Assembly (NCBI GenBank): GCA_001942185.1 | Contig: MKJV01000044.1 | Span: 62,001-126,000, forward strand | Direction: 5' to 3' | Length of the DNA: 64,000 bases | Source of the DNA: Pseudonocardia sp. CNS-004 | Lineage (GTDB): Bacteria; Actinomycetota; Actinomycetes; Mycobacteriales; Pseudonocardiaceae | Part shown: piece after piece, positions 7,338 through 16,376 of the stretch | Numbering within the stretch: position 1 is the first letter of the stretch | Layout of the letters: every line of letters starts with the position of its first letter | Position numbers and translations under genes: made by a program | Notes under the pieces: generated by a model | The model's input: only the letters and a program-made list of their open reading frames with translations | Databases searched by the model: none | Told to the model about the DNA's origin: nothing

Positions 7338-9427
7338 TCACGGCGCGGGGGAGGCGCCCAGTGCGTCGCGGAGGAACTGGACCTGCAGCAGGAGCAGGTT
7401 CTCCGCGACGACCTCCTGCGGCGTCATGTGCGTGACGCCCGAGAGCGGCAGCACGCTGTGCGGCCGGCCCGCGGCGAGCAGGGCCGACGACAGGCGCAGG
7501 GTGTGGGCGGCCACGACGTTGTCGTCGGCGAGCCCGTGCACGAGCAGCAGCGGGCGGGTGAGCGCAGGGCGTCGGCGATGAGCGACGAGCGGGCGTAGGC
7601 GTCCGGGTCGGTGTCGGGGTGGCCGAGGTAGCGCTCGGTGTAGTGGGTGTCGTAGAGCGTCCAGTCGGTGACCGGGGCGCCGGCCACCGCGGCGTGGAAG
7701 ACGTCCGGGCGCCGCAGCACGGCGAGCGCGGCGAGGTAGCCGCCGAAGGACCAGCCGCGGATCCCGACACGGGTGAGGTCGAGGTCCGGGTGTTGGGCGG
7801 CCACGGCGTGCAACGCGTCGACCTGGTCCTGCAGCACCGGCCCGGCGAGGTCGCCGTGGACCGCCCGCTCGAACGCCGGCCCGCGCCCCGGCGTGCCGCG
7901 CCCGTCGGCGACGACGACCGCGAAGCCCTGGTCGGCGAACCACTGGCTGGTGAGGTAGGCGCCGCGGGCGGCGACCACGCGCTGGGCGTGCGGTCCGCCG
8001 TAGGGATCCATGAGCACCGGGAGCCGGGTGCCCGGCTCGTGGCCCGCCGGGAGCAGCAGGGCGGTGCGCAGGTCGCGGTCGCCCCCGGCGAGCAGCGTGA
8101 CGCGGGGTGCGATGCCGGGGAGGTCGGCGAACGAGGCGATCGTGCGCTCGGCCCCGCCGCGGCGGACGGTGGTGGTCGTGCCGTCGGTGTCGAGGTCCTG
8201 CCGCGTGACGACGAGCGTGCCGGCGCAGAGCCGTCCGCCGTGCACGCCCGGGTCGGTGGCGAGGGCGGCGAGGCCGTCGGGCCCCCACGTCCAGAGACCG
8301 ACGGAGACCGGGTCGTCGCTCGCGCGGAGGAGCACCACGTCGCCGTCGACGTCCGCGACGCCACGCACCTGCAGTGACGGCGGTGTCACGGGCTTCCCGT
8401 CGACGACGAGCCGCAGGCTGCCGTCGACGTCTCCGACCGTCAGGAGCGCGCCGGACGCCGTGTGCGCGGGCACGCCGGGGACGATGTCGACCCAGTGCGG
8501 GTCGGTCTGCTCGTGCACGGGCTCGGTGGCGCCGGTGTCCGGGTCGACCCGGAGCACCCGCAGGGCGCGCTGGTCGCGCGGCTGCACGACGATCAGCAGG
8601 TCGTGGGAGTCCCAGACGGCGTCGGCGAGGTACTCGTCGCGCGTGGTGTCCCACCGCACGGGGACCACCGTGCCGTCGAGCGCGATCACCTCGAGCGTCA
8701 CGTGGGCGTTCGGGGTGCCCGCGGCCGGGTAGGCCACGACCGTGGGTTCGCGGTCCGGGTTCTCCGGGTCGGCGATGTGCCAGCGGCGCACCGGTGCCTC
8801 GTCCACGCGCGCCACCAGCAGCGACTCGCCGTCCGGTGCCCACCAGTACCCGCGCATCCGCCCCATCTCCTCGGCCGCGACGAAGTCGGCGAGGCCGTAG
8901 GTGACGTGCGGGCCGTCCGGCTCGGCGAGCGCGGTGGTGGTGCGGGACGCGACGTCGTGGACGTACAGCGGCGCCTCGCGGACGAACGCGACGGTGCGGG
9001 CGGAGGGGTCGGGCCGCGGGTCGATGACGCCGGGCGGGGTGTCCACGAGGCGCGGCGTGAGCCCGCCCGCGAAGTCGGCGATGTAGAGACGGCCGGACAG
9101 GGCGAACGCGGCCGTGGTGACCGGCCGGTCGGTGGCGTAGCCGATCACGCCGCTCGCCTGCTCCCGGGTGCGTTCGCGGCGGGCCTTCTCCTCGGGCGGC
9201 AGGTCGTCCCCGCCGTCCGACGGGCCGTCGAGCTCCCGCGGGTCGGCGACGAGCCGTTCCTCCCCGGTGGCGAGGTCCAGCGTCCAGAGGCACGTCGCGG
9301 CGTCGGTGCCGCCACGGCTGCGCAGGAACACGACCCGCTCGCCGTCGGGGGACACGGTGACGCCACGCGGTGCGCCGAGGGTGAAGCGGCGGGTGCGCGC
9401 CTGCCTGCGGGGGAAGCTGTCGGTCAC
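7338..9427 (-). CDS. S9 family prolyl oligopeptidase / DPP-IV-like peptidase (one frameshift)
   Basis: The roughly 696-residue protein has an N-terminal beta-propeller of WD-like strands (GAPRGVTVSPDGERVVFL, MRGYWWAPDGESLLVARVDE) and a C-terminal alpha/beta hydrolase domain. The catalytic triad is visible: Ser in GWSFGGYLA, Asp in LVHGLADDNV and His in SGVTHM. The hydrolase C-terminus (LLLVHGLADD onward) is in a different frame from the rest; one missing base near 7570 explains this. The oxyanion-side motif MDPYGGPHAQ is present. No signal peptide is seen, so it probably degrades peptides in the cytosol, cutting after proline or similar residues. It is transcribed alone, convergent with the MFS gene. 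Confidence 0.88.
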
Positions 9428-9453
9428 AGGGGACCAGTCTGCCCCGGAAACGG

Positions 9454-10673
9454 TCAGTTCACGCAGGGCACGCCGTCGGCCGTGATCACCGGATGGCTGC
9501 TCGTCGGCGGGGAGAACGTGACATCGGGGCCGACGGGGGTCGCGTCGTCGGCGGTCGGGCCGGGTGTTGCCGTGGACGGTTGCGGATGGCCGGGTTCCGT
9601 GGTCGTCGCGGTGGTGGGCGGGGAGGCGTTCCCGAGCAGCGACCCGACGAACGCACGTACGTCGTCGCGGTCGATCTGCACGGCGACGCGTCGACGGGGG
9701 TGTGCAGGTCGGGGCGGCCGGTCGGGATCGTGTGGAAGGTCAACGACTCTCCTGGGACCCGGCGCAGCTGCGCGAGTGCGTCGTCGAGCTGCCAGCCGCT
9801 GTCCAGCACGACGTAGCGGGTGGCGATGTCGACGAGGCGCCGCAGCCGCGCGGGGTCGGTGACCGTGCCGGCCGCGAGCACCCGCTGGGCCAGCCCGGCC
9901 GCGAAGGCCTGCTGGCGGGCGATGCGGTCGAGGTCGCCGCCCTCGAGCCCGTGGCGCTGCCGTACGAACGCGAGCGCGCCCGCGCCGCTGACCAGGTGCC
10001 TGCCCGCGGGTAGGTCGACCCCGGAGTAGGAGTCGTGGACCGGGGCGTTCAGGCAGACCGGCACCCCGCCGAGCGCCTCGGTCAGCTCGACGAACCCGGC
10101 CATCCCGATCTCGGCGAAATGATCGATCTGCGCCCCGGTGAGCTGCTGGACGGTGGCGACCAGCGTGCGCCGCCCGGACTCGCGGGCGCGCCGGTCGAGC
10201 TCGGCGCCGTCGATGCCCTGTGACCGCAGCGCCTGCTCGGCGCCCTCCATCCCGCGCCGGTACGCGGAATTGATCTTGTGGGTGCCGCGGCCGCCCGCGA
10301 TCGGGACGAACGAGTCGCGCGGGATGGAGATGGCGACCGCGCGACCACCGGTGCCTGCCGGCACGTGCACGAGGATGATCGTGTCGGTGTGCAGCTGGCC
10401 CTCGTCCGGGCCGGCGTGCATGGCGTCGAGGAGCTCGGGCGGGAGCGGGTCGCCCTGGGCGTCGGTGCGTGCGTCGAGGCCGACCAGCAGCGCGGTGAAC
10501 GACTCACCCGTCGGGGTGGGGCGCGGGGTGGCGATGGCGGCCTCGCTGCTCACGACCGCCGTGTCGACCCGCTGGTGCAGTGTCCACACGAACCCGGTGG
10601 TGACGAACGCGGCCGCCGACGCGAGCGCCACGAGGGCACGCAGGACCGCGCGCGTCGTGCGTTTCGCGTCCAT
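9454..10673 (-). CDS. LytR-CpsA-Psr (LCP) family cell-wall glycopolymer transferase (one frameshift)
   Basis: An N-terminal membrane anchor (residues about 10-30, LRALVALASAAAFVTTGFVW) precedes an extracellular LCP domain. Hallmarks are FTALLVGLDAR, HTDTIILVHVP, AISIPRDSFV, the THKINSAY segment and FVRQRHGLEGGDLDRIARQQ. LCP proteins attach arabinogalactan, teichoic-acid-like or capsule polymers to peptidoglycan. Beyond about 9690 the frame changes: the continuation (DRDDVRAFVGSLLGN, then a Pro/Thr-rich tail ending DGVPCVN) is in another frame, giving 406 residues after one base is restored. The ATG at 10673 is supported by the anchor. It is divergent from the Pro/Gln-rich membrane protein. 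Confidence 0.88.
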
Positions 10674-10873
10674 GTGTGCACCCCGGATCGACCGCGGTCG
10701 CCCCTACGCCGCGCGTTCTGTCCACAGTAGTCACGCAATGTACGAGGCGACTGCTCCGAACGGAGCACGTCACACGACGTTCACCGGTTCCCGCGGCACG
10801 GTCCGTGACCAATCCCTGATCAACACGCTAGGGTCGCCGCCTACCTGACTGTGTCGCCGGGGGGAGACGTGTG

Positions 10874-10948
10874 ATGACCGAACTGCCGAGCCCGTTCGAC
10901 GAGGCTCCGATGCGGGGGTCGGTCGCGCCGGGTCATGCCCGCCAGTAA
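10874..10948 (+). CDS. Possible 24-residue small ORF / leader peptide
   Basis: An ATG at 10874, directly after a GTG, follows a strong ribosome site (GGGGGGAGAC). It opens a 24-codon frame (MTELPSPFDEAP, then MRGSVAPGHARQ) that ends in TAA at 10946. The stretch after it, to about 11006, is visibly lower in GC and looks non-coding. It could be a translated leader for the membrane protein at 11007, or the broken N-terminus of that gene. Function unknown. Confidence 0.35.
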   Translation: MTELPSPFDEAPMRGSVAPGHARQ

Positions 10949-11006
10949 CAGCATTTCTGTAGATCGAGTAAACGGCAAGATCACAGCGCAGAACGGACCG
11001 TTCGTG

Positions 11007-11911
11007 ATGACCGCTCCCCACCAATCTCCTCGGCTGTCTGCGTTCGCGGAACGCCCGCTGCCGCAGGAACCCCACCAGCCCCACCAACAGCCGACCCACC
11101 CGCCGGTGGCTCCCGGACAGCACCTGCGCCCGTGGCCGGTGAACCCCGAGCAGCAACAGCAGCACCCGCAGGCGGACCAGCCGTACCGGCTCCCCGGCCA
11201 CCCGGACCAGCAGCCCGGCCGGCGCGCCGCCGACGAGGAGCTCCGGCGTGCGCAGGCGCGCATGCAGGGCGACCGGCCCCCCGGCCTGCCGGAGTCGGCC
11301 CCGCGGCCGATGTTCGTGCGGAAGCAGCGGTTCGCAGGCCTCGCCGTCTCGGCGCTCGCCCTCGGGATCATCGGGATCGTCGGCGGCGTCATCGGCGCGC
11401 TCGTGGGACCGGCGATCGTCATGCTGAAGTACTTCACGATCGGCCTCGCCGTGATCGGTGTCGTGCTGGGCGTGATCGCGATCCTCGGCACCCGGAAGGT
11501 GCTCGCGGGCGTCGGCACCGTCCTGTGCATCGGGGCGGTCGCCGTCGCGTTGACGGCCCAGGTGGCCGGGGCGTCGGATGCCGAGGCCGCGCCCGGCGGT
11601 GCAGATGACCCCGCGCAGGACGTCGCCTCCAGAGCTGCACCGTGGTGCGGGAGGGTGCGGACGCCAGGGCCGAGGTCGCCCTGGAGATCACCAACCGCAC
11701 CCAGCAGCGCCAGTCGTACAACATCACGGTCACCGTGAACGACCAGAGCGGCGCCCGGGTGGGTGAGGTGCACGCGATCTCCACCGCCATCGAACCCGGG
11801 CAGAGCATGGTCCTCTCGGGCGCGCAGGCGAGCGGTTCCGTTACCGGACGCGCACAGGCCGGTCCGGCCGAATGCGGGGTCTCCGAGGTGATCCGGCTGG
11901 CTCTGGGCTGA
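11007..11911 (+). CDS. Pro/Gln-rich membrane protein with DUF4190-like helices (one frameshift)
   Basis: The first third is rich in Pro, Gln and His (PQEPHQPHQQPTHPPVAPG) and is probably disordered and cytoplasmic. Two to three hydrophobic segments follow (FAGLAVSALALGIIGIVGGV; FTIGLAVIGVVLGVIAILG; VGTVLCIGAVAVALTAQVAG), in a pattern like DUF4190 membrane proteins. After one restored base near 11630 the frame continues into a beta-rich extracellular domain (ARAEVALEITNRTQQRQSYN to VIRLALG) with one Cys before it and one near the end. The ATG at 11007 or GTG at 11004 is likely the start, since codons upstream to 10935 are atypically AT-rich. It is divergent from the LCP gene and possibly envelope-related; the specific role is unknown. 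Confidence 0.65.
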
Positions 11912-12012
11912 CCCCGGCACGGCACGGCACGCGGGAGCGGTCCCGGCCACCGACGGCCGCCCGACGTCACCGGCGTCGCGTGGCGTCGGTGCCTGCCCCT
12001 AGGGTCCGTAGC

Positions 12013-12420
12013 GTGACCGCCACATCCGAGAACGTGCCAGGCCCGGGCATCGCCCGCTTCGCGGTCGTCGCGCTCGACTGCCCCGACCCGGTGGCACTGG
12101 CAGGCTTCTACAGCGCCGTCACCGGCTGGCCGTTGGACCGGCCGTTCGGCTCCGACGGCTGGGTCCAGCTCGACCCACCCGACGGCCGCGGCGCCGCGCT
12201 CGCGTTCCAGAAGGTGTCGTCCGGGTACCGCCCGCCGGAGTGGCCCGGCCAGGACCAGCCCCAGCAGGTGCACCTCGACTTCGACGTGCCCGACCTCGAC
12301 GAGGGCGAGCGCGCGGTGCTGGCGCTCGGTGCCCGCAAGCACGACGTGCAGCCCGCCCACGACCGGTTCCGCGTGTACCTCGACCCGGCGGGCCACCCGT
12401 TCTGCCTCGTCCGGGCCTGA
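12013..12420 (+). CDS. VOC (glyoxalase/bleomycin-resistance) family protein
   Basis: This 135-residue protein matches the actinobacterial glyoxalase-like domain: VVALDCPDPVALAGFYSAVT at the first beta-alpha-beta unit, WVQLDPPDGRG, QQVHLDFDVPDLDEGERAVL at the start of the second half, and FRVYLDPAGHPFCLVRA at the end. The His in VHLDF and the conserved PAGHPFCLV are typical of this subfamily. Enzymatic role and ligand are unknown. The GTG at 12013 gives the family-typical N-terminus. It is convergent with the STAND gene, with 46 bases between the two stop codons. Confidence 0.85.
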   Translation: MTATSENVPGPGIARFAVVALDCPDPVALAGFYSAVTGWPLDRPFGSDGWVQLDPPDGRGAALAFQKVSSGYRPPEWPGQDQPQQVHLDFDVPDLDEGERAVLALGARKHDVQPAHDRFRVYLDPAGHPFCLVRA

Positions 12421-12466
12421 GCGGACCCCCGCCGCCGGGCGTCCCGCTCGTGTTCCTCATCCGGGA

Positions 12467-14389
12467 TCACCTGCCCCGCCCGTGGCCCGCCGGATCACCT
12501 CGAGGTTCCTCGCCGTCCGTCGGGTGTGCGGGTGGTCGTCGCTCGCCGAGGGCGTGCAGGTAGCGGGCGAGGTTGCCGGCGATCTTGATCGTGTTGGGGT
12601 GGTCGTCGCCGAGTGCCCGGCGCGCACGCCGGTGGGCGTCCGCGGCGATGGTGCGGGCCTTCTCGAACTCACCGAGCTCGTGGAGGTCGGCTGCGAGGTT
12701 GTTGGCCGAGCCCAGGGTTTCCCCGTGGTCGTCGCCGAGGACGCGTCGTCGCCTGGTGAAGGTGTCCTCGTCCCAGGTTCGGGCCACGTCGAACCGACCC
12801 AGCGCGCGCAGAACGGCCGCGAGGTTGTTCGCCGAGCTCAGGGTGTCGATGTGATCGCCGCCGAGCGTGCGACGACGTCGCAGGAGTGTCCCTTCATGAA
12901 GTGACCGGGCCTCGTGGAAGTCGCCGACGTCGCGCAGGACGACAGCGAGGTGGTTCGCCGACCTGAGGGTGTCCGCGTGGTCGTCGCCGAAGGCTTCCCG
13001 GCGAAGGTCGAACGCTCGCCGGAAGAGGGGGTGCGCGGCGCCGGGTTGACCACGGGTCTGGAGGTACGAGGCGGCGCGGTCGAGGAGCCATCCGGATTCG
13101 GCCGGCGAGCCGTGAAGGGGACGACCGGCATCGGTGGCGGTGAGCACGTGTGGCAGCAACGGCTCCCACGGGCCCCAGGTGTCCGGGTTGTCCCAGACGT
13201 CCTCGGGCAGTGCCGCGTGCAGGAGCCGGAGGACCGCGGCGGCCAGGCTCTCGGCGTCTCCGGCGTGGCTGTTGCGAGCACGGAGGAGCGCGGCCGGCAC
13301 GCGGTGCAACTGGAGTGTGTTCTCGATCCAGGCAGCCATGCTGCGCTGGTGGAGGATGCGTACGCAGTCAGCACGGATGAGATCGTCGGCGACGACCCGC
13401 AGCCGTCCGGGCAGGGCATCGGGTCGGTCCCTCAGCAGGCCGATGGGGACCGGTTCGGACGCCATCCAGGCCATGAGCGCGAGCACATCGAATGCGACGG
13501 GGTTGTCGGCAGCGAGCCGGTCGAACGCCATCGTCCACGAAAGGGTCATCGCGGTCGGGTAGTCGCTGTCTCCGACCCTGGTGAACAGCTGGTCCGGGCG
13601 TTGGGTGAGCGCTCGGATGTAGGCGTCGGTGTCCAGGTCGCTGTCGGCGATGTAGGCGCCGGCCTGCTCGACGGCGAGCGGGAGGTCGCCGAGCGACTCC
13701 GCGAGGAGAGCAGCGTCCTTCTTGCTGAGTTCGGGTGCGCGTCCGGTGAGGAGTTCGACGGATTCCTCCCGGCTGAACCTGCTCACCGCCAGGGTGGCTC
13801 TGCCGTGCCAGTTCGGGTTGCGGGAGGTGATGAGCACCTGCCCGGGGCCGGGTGGCAGGAAGGACGCCAGGTCGCGAGGGCGCTCGGCGTTGTCGAAGAT
13901 CAGGAGCCAGCGGTCCCGTTCGGTGAGCGCCCCCATGAGGCGTGCCGTCGCCGTGTCGACCGAGTCGGTGGGGTCGACGAGCCCCAGAGCACGGGCGAGA
14001 TCGGCGAGCTTCTGCGGGATCCGATCCGGGTCCTCCGACGGCACCCACCACACGATGTCGAAGTCATCGCGGTGGAGATCGGCGTACTCGACGGCGATGC
14101 TGGACTTGCCGATCCCGCCCATGCCGTGCAGCACCGTGACCGCGGAACCGGCCGTGTCCGCGATCCGTGACAGCAACTCTTCTCGACCGATGAACGCGTG
14201 CGGATGCGCCCGGGCCGACCAGATGCGGCTGGTCGCGGACGGCGACGCGCCGCCTGCGTAGTAGTAGTTGTTGTACTGCGTGTTGAGCGGTCCGACCTGC
14301 GTACCTTGGAGGACGAGGTCGGGCTGCGTGGTCCCGCTGTCCTGCCCGCCGGCAGCGGGTACGCCACGGTCGACACGATCCGGGTCCAT
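12467..14389 (-). CDS. STAND (NB-ARC-like) NTPase with C-terminal TPRs and N-terminal amyloid-type motif
   Basis: The 640-residue protein is an NLR-like signalling NTPase. An unstructured N-terminus carries GTQVGPLNTQYNNY (residues 29-42). The NB-ARC-like module follows: FIGRE at 66-70, P-loop GMGGIGKS at 89-96, Walker B WLLIFDN at 161-167, and a GLPL-type LGDLPLAVEQAG. About 3.7 TPR units of 42 residues (LGDDHxxTLxSANNLA) fill roughly residues 465-630. Known family behaviour is ligand-triggered oligomerisation through the repeats and activation of an effector. The N-terminal motif closely matches the C-terminus of the small protein encoded just upstream, suggesting signalling by templated amyloid assembly. 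The ATG at 14389 is 49 bases after that gene's stop, so they are likely co-transcribed. The trigger is unknown. Confidence 0.87.
   Translation of the reverse strand: MDPDRVDRGVPAAGGQDSGTTQPDLVLQGTQVGPLNTQYNNYYYAGGASPSATSRIWSARAHPHAFIGREELLSRIADTAGSAVTVLHGMGGIGKSSIAVEYADLHRDDFDIVWWVPSEDPDRIPQKLADLARALGLVDPTDSVDTATARLMGALTERDRWLLIFDNAERPRDLASFLPPGPGQVLITSRNPNWHGRATLAVSRFSREESVELLTGRAPELSKKDAALLAESLGDLPLAVEQAGAYIADSDLDTDAYIRALTQRPDQLFTRVGDSDYPTAMTLSWTMAFDRLAADNPVAFDVLALMAWMASEPVPIGLLRDRPDALPGRLRVVADDLIRADCVRILHQRSMAAWIENTLQLHRVPAALLRARNSHAGDAESLAAAVLRLLHAALPEDVWDNPDTWGPWEPLLPHVLTATDAGRPLHGSPAESGWLLDRAASYLQTRGQPGAAHPLFRRAFDLRREAFGDDHADTLRSANHLAVVLRDVGDFHEARSLHEGTLLRRRRTLGGDHIDTLSSANNLAAVLRALGRFDVARTWDEDTFTRRRRVLGDDHGETLGSANNLAADLHELGEFEKARTIAADAHRRARRALGDDHPNTIKIAGNLARYLHALGERRPPAHPTDGEEPRGDPAGHGRGR
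12497..12997 (-). repeat. 126-bp tandem coding repeats (TPR units)
   Basis: The 3' part of the STAND gene holds about four tandem copies of a 126-base unit, each encoding one 42-residue TPR (LGDDH at residues near 467, 509, 551 and 593). The antisense text GTGGTCGTCGCCGA recurs near 12600, 12726 and 12978, with a diverged copy near 12852. The period is exactly coding, so these are protein repeats and not a CRISPR. Confidence 0.8.
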
Positions 14390-14438
14390 GATTCTGGCCG
14401 CCGAGGTGCGTTCCGAGGTGGACTCAGGTGCGCCTGAG

Positions 14439-14839
14439 CTACTGGGCCGAGGACGCTGGGCCGGATCCGAACGTGTTGGCCTGGACGTTCCCGTGAACGA
14501 CTTGCGCGCCCTGCGCGCCCCGGAGGTCGATGTGAGGCGTGGTGGCGGTGGCGCCGGGGGCGTTGAGCAGGGCCATCAGCCGTCGAGCTGCGTCGACGGC
14601 CGCCGTGTCCGCACCGGCATCGGCTCTGACCAGTTCGGCCTCGAGCGTCGGGCGCCACTGCTGCGGCGCAGCTCGAGTCGCTCGAGCACGCTCTCGTCGT
14701 CGGAGCGGCCGGCCAGGCGGCGACCGACGAGCGTCTTCAAGCCGTTGTAGGCGTCCTTCACCGCCTCCGCCGCGGTGTCCTGCGCTCCCGCGGCCACCCC
14801 GGCCGCCAACGCAGCCGCGATCAACGTCACCGGCTCCAT
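14439..14839 (-). CDS. Bell-like membrane-active effector with C-terminal amyloid-type motif (one frameshift)
   Basis: After restoring one base near 14672 the product is 133 residues. Residues about 4-20 form a hydrophobic Ala-rich helix (VTLIAAALAAGVAAG), followed by amphipathic helices (TAAEAVKDAYNGLKTLVGRR; APQQWRPTLEAELVRAD; AARRLMALLNAP). The C-terminus carries GAQVVHGNVQANTF. This order matches what is known of bacterial Bell domains: small helical, presumed pore-forming proteins with a C-terminal bacterial amyloid signalling sequence, encoded next to NLR-like NTPases. The motif aligns with the STAND N-terminus as G-x-Q-V-x3-N-x-Q-x-N-x-(F/Y). The ATG at 14839 follows a G-rich ribosome site. 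The break is of the same one-base type seen in essential genes here, so the gene is probably intact in the cell. Confidence 0.75.
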
Positions 14840-15406
14840 GAATCCCCCCCACGGTGTGTGCCCGGACACATGATGGCGGAGGAAGCGCTCCGGGGCTGAA
14901 AGAGGTCGCCCGCCGCCCCGGAAGGCCGGCATTCGGGGCGAGGGGGCGCGTTGTAGCTCGGGCACCCCAGCTCCGGCGAGGGGAGTACCGCGAGACTCCC
15001 GCCCTCTGCCCCGGCAGGCCCTTGATCAGTGAGAACGGGACATCCGCTGCACCGGTGCAGCCCATGTCCCGTTCCTGCCGATCACCGTGGCGGCCGCCGC
15101 CGCATGACGAATGATCACGATCTCCAGGTGGAGTACCAGGCGATGCCGTTCGAGTCGAGCCGTCGTCGCACGGGCTGGAGGCGGTTGGCCTGACGCGCCC
15201 ACGGGGCGGTGGTCGAGGAACGAGCGGCCCCGGCTGACCGGAGGCCGGCCGAGCACGCGTCGAGCGGTCGCCGGGTTCTCGCAGGTCAGGGCATCGGCCC
15301 TTGGTTGATGTGCAAGCGTCGGCATGTGCCCTCCGCCGGGGATCGTCTGCGCGACAGCAGCTCATGATCTCGCTCGGGTGCGTCGCACGACCCGTGTTCG
15401 GAATCA
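14840..15406. other. 567-bp divergent intergenic region
   Basis: I see no convincing gene between the Bell-like gene (minus) and the UDG-like gene (plus). The stretch includes an eight-C run at the Bell ribosome site, a small inverted repeat TGTGT-GCCCGG-ACACA near 14856-14871 in the presumed Bell promoter, the 42-bp palindrome described separately, and no recognisable promoter hexamers that I would defend. Its length and the palindrome suggest either control of the Bell/STAND operon or loss of a former gene. Confidence 0.6.
15033..15074. repeat. 42-bp near-perfect palindrome
   Basis: Bases 15033-15053 and 15054-15074 are complementary at 19 of 21 positions. The centre is the perfect 16-mer GCTGCACCGGTGCAGC and the outer arms are GAACGGGACAT / ATGTCCCGTTC; only a CC/CC pair interrupts them. 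There is no unpaired loop, which suits a protein-binding site or cruciform better than a classical terminator. It sits between two divergently transcribed genes. Confidence 0.7.
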
Positions 15407-16099
15407 ATGTCTCGCGCTAACGGCCGGGGACGTTCGTGCGACATCCGCGCCGTGCCCTTCCGACGCATGCGTGACCGTGCGTTCCGCGACGCCCAGCACG
15501 CCCGGCTCAGAGATCCGCACATCGCGCCGTTCACCGGGCTGATCGACGAGCTGCGACAGGTGCCCGGCCGCGGATGGATGCCCTATCTCGCCCCCATGTA
15601 CGGCGGAGTGCATGCGCGCGTGCTCAGCGTCTTTCAGGACCCCGGACCCATGACGTACCACAGCGCCGGCAGCGGCATGCTCTGCTGCGAGAACGACGAT
15701 CCGTCCGCTGAGCTGCATGCGTCGCTGCTCGCGGAGGCAGACATCCCGTACCGGGAGCTCCTGCCGTGGAACGCTTACCCCTGGTATGTCCACGGCGGCC
15801 AGCGCCGGGTCGCCGCGGCAGACCTGGATGCCGCCGTCGACCCGCTGCGACGACTCATCGAGCTCGCACCCCGGCTTCGCGTCGTGATGTTGCACGGTGG
15901 GCTCGCGCGGGACGGCTGGCGCCGCTTCCGCTCGAAGCACCCGACCGTCGCCCGGCGGCTGACCGTCGTCGAGACCTTCCACACCAGCCGGACCGCGTTC
16001 CGACACCCGGACCCCGCCGTGCGACAGGCCCGCATGGTCGACCTGCGCCGGGCGTTCGCCGAGGTCGCGGGCCTCCTGAACGCAGAGGACGTGGCATGA
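15407..16099 (+). CDS. Uracil-DNA glycosylase superfamily protein
   Basis: The 230-residue protein shows a UDG-like signature: VLSVFQDPGP at about 72-81 corresponds to the catalytic-loop GQDPG region, GSGMLCCENDDPSA follows, then LLPWNAYPWYV (about 118-128) and MLHGGLARDGW near 175, which corresponds to the HPS-like DNA-intercalation loop. UDG enzymes remove uracil or other damaged bases. The usual Asp/Asn catalytic positions are present as QD, but the substrate cannot be predicted. ATG at 15407 or 15467 are both possible starts; the second loses a basic N-terminal extension. It lies divergent from the Bell/STAND operon in the most accessory-looking part of the window. Confidence 0.7.
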   Translation: MSRANGRGRSCDIRAVPFRRMRDRAFRDAQHARLRDPHIAPFTGLIDELRQVPGRGWMPYLAPMYGGVHARVLSVFQDPGPMTYHSAGSGMLCCENDDPSAELHASLLAEADIPYRELLPWNAYPWYVHGGQRRVAAADLDAAVDPLRRLIELAPRLRVVMLHGGLARDGWRRFRSKHPTVARRLTVVETFHTSRTAFRHPDPAVRQARMVDLRRAFAEVAGLLNAEDVA

Positions 16100-16193
16100 G
16101 CACGCCCGGGTCAGCACCGCCGACCAGAACGCAGACGGTCAGCACGACGCGCTGACCGCAGCCGGGTGCGAGCGGATCTGCCGGTCGGTCAGC

Positions 16194-16376
16194 TCACCAC
16201 CCGCGCTCGCGCCACTCCGCGAGGTGGGGCCGCTCGGCTCCGAGGGTCGAGTCGTCGCCGTGGCCGGGGTAGAACCACGTCTGGTCCGGGAGCGGCCCGA
16301 AGACCCGTTCCTCCAGGTCGTCCATGAGCTGGACGTGGTCCTCGGTGGTGGCCGTCCTCCCGTGGCCGCCGGGGAA
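16194..16376 (-). pseudogene. Truncated duplicate of the metallo-hydrolase C-terminus
   Basis: About 60 codons here (GGHGRTATTEDHVQLMDDLE, FGPLPDQTWFYPGHGDD, ending LAEWRERGW) are a diverged copy of the last 60 codons of the MBL-fold hydrolase at 17336-18022. Similarity at both DNA and protein level stops abruptly at the codons for PGG near 16370, and no metal-binding N-terminal part follows. It is therefore a remnant of a duplication. The two copies flank the two small genes at 16572-17313. Confidence 0.8.

Noticed and set aside
12497-12997. Regular 126-bp repeats, considered as CRISPR or satellite DNA.
   Set aside because: The period equals 42 codons, repeats are contiguous without spacers, and they encode canonical TPRs.
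14439-14839. Treating the Bell-like gene as a pseudogene.
   Set aside because: Its single break is the same one-base type as in essential genes, and both halves remain well conserved in pattern, including the C-terminal motif.
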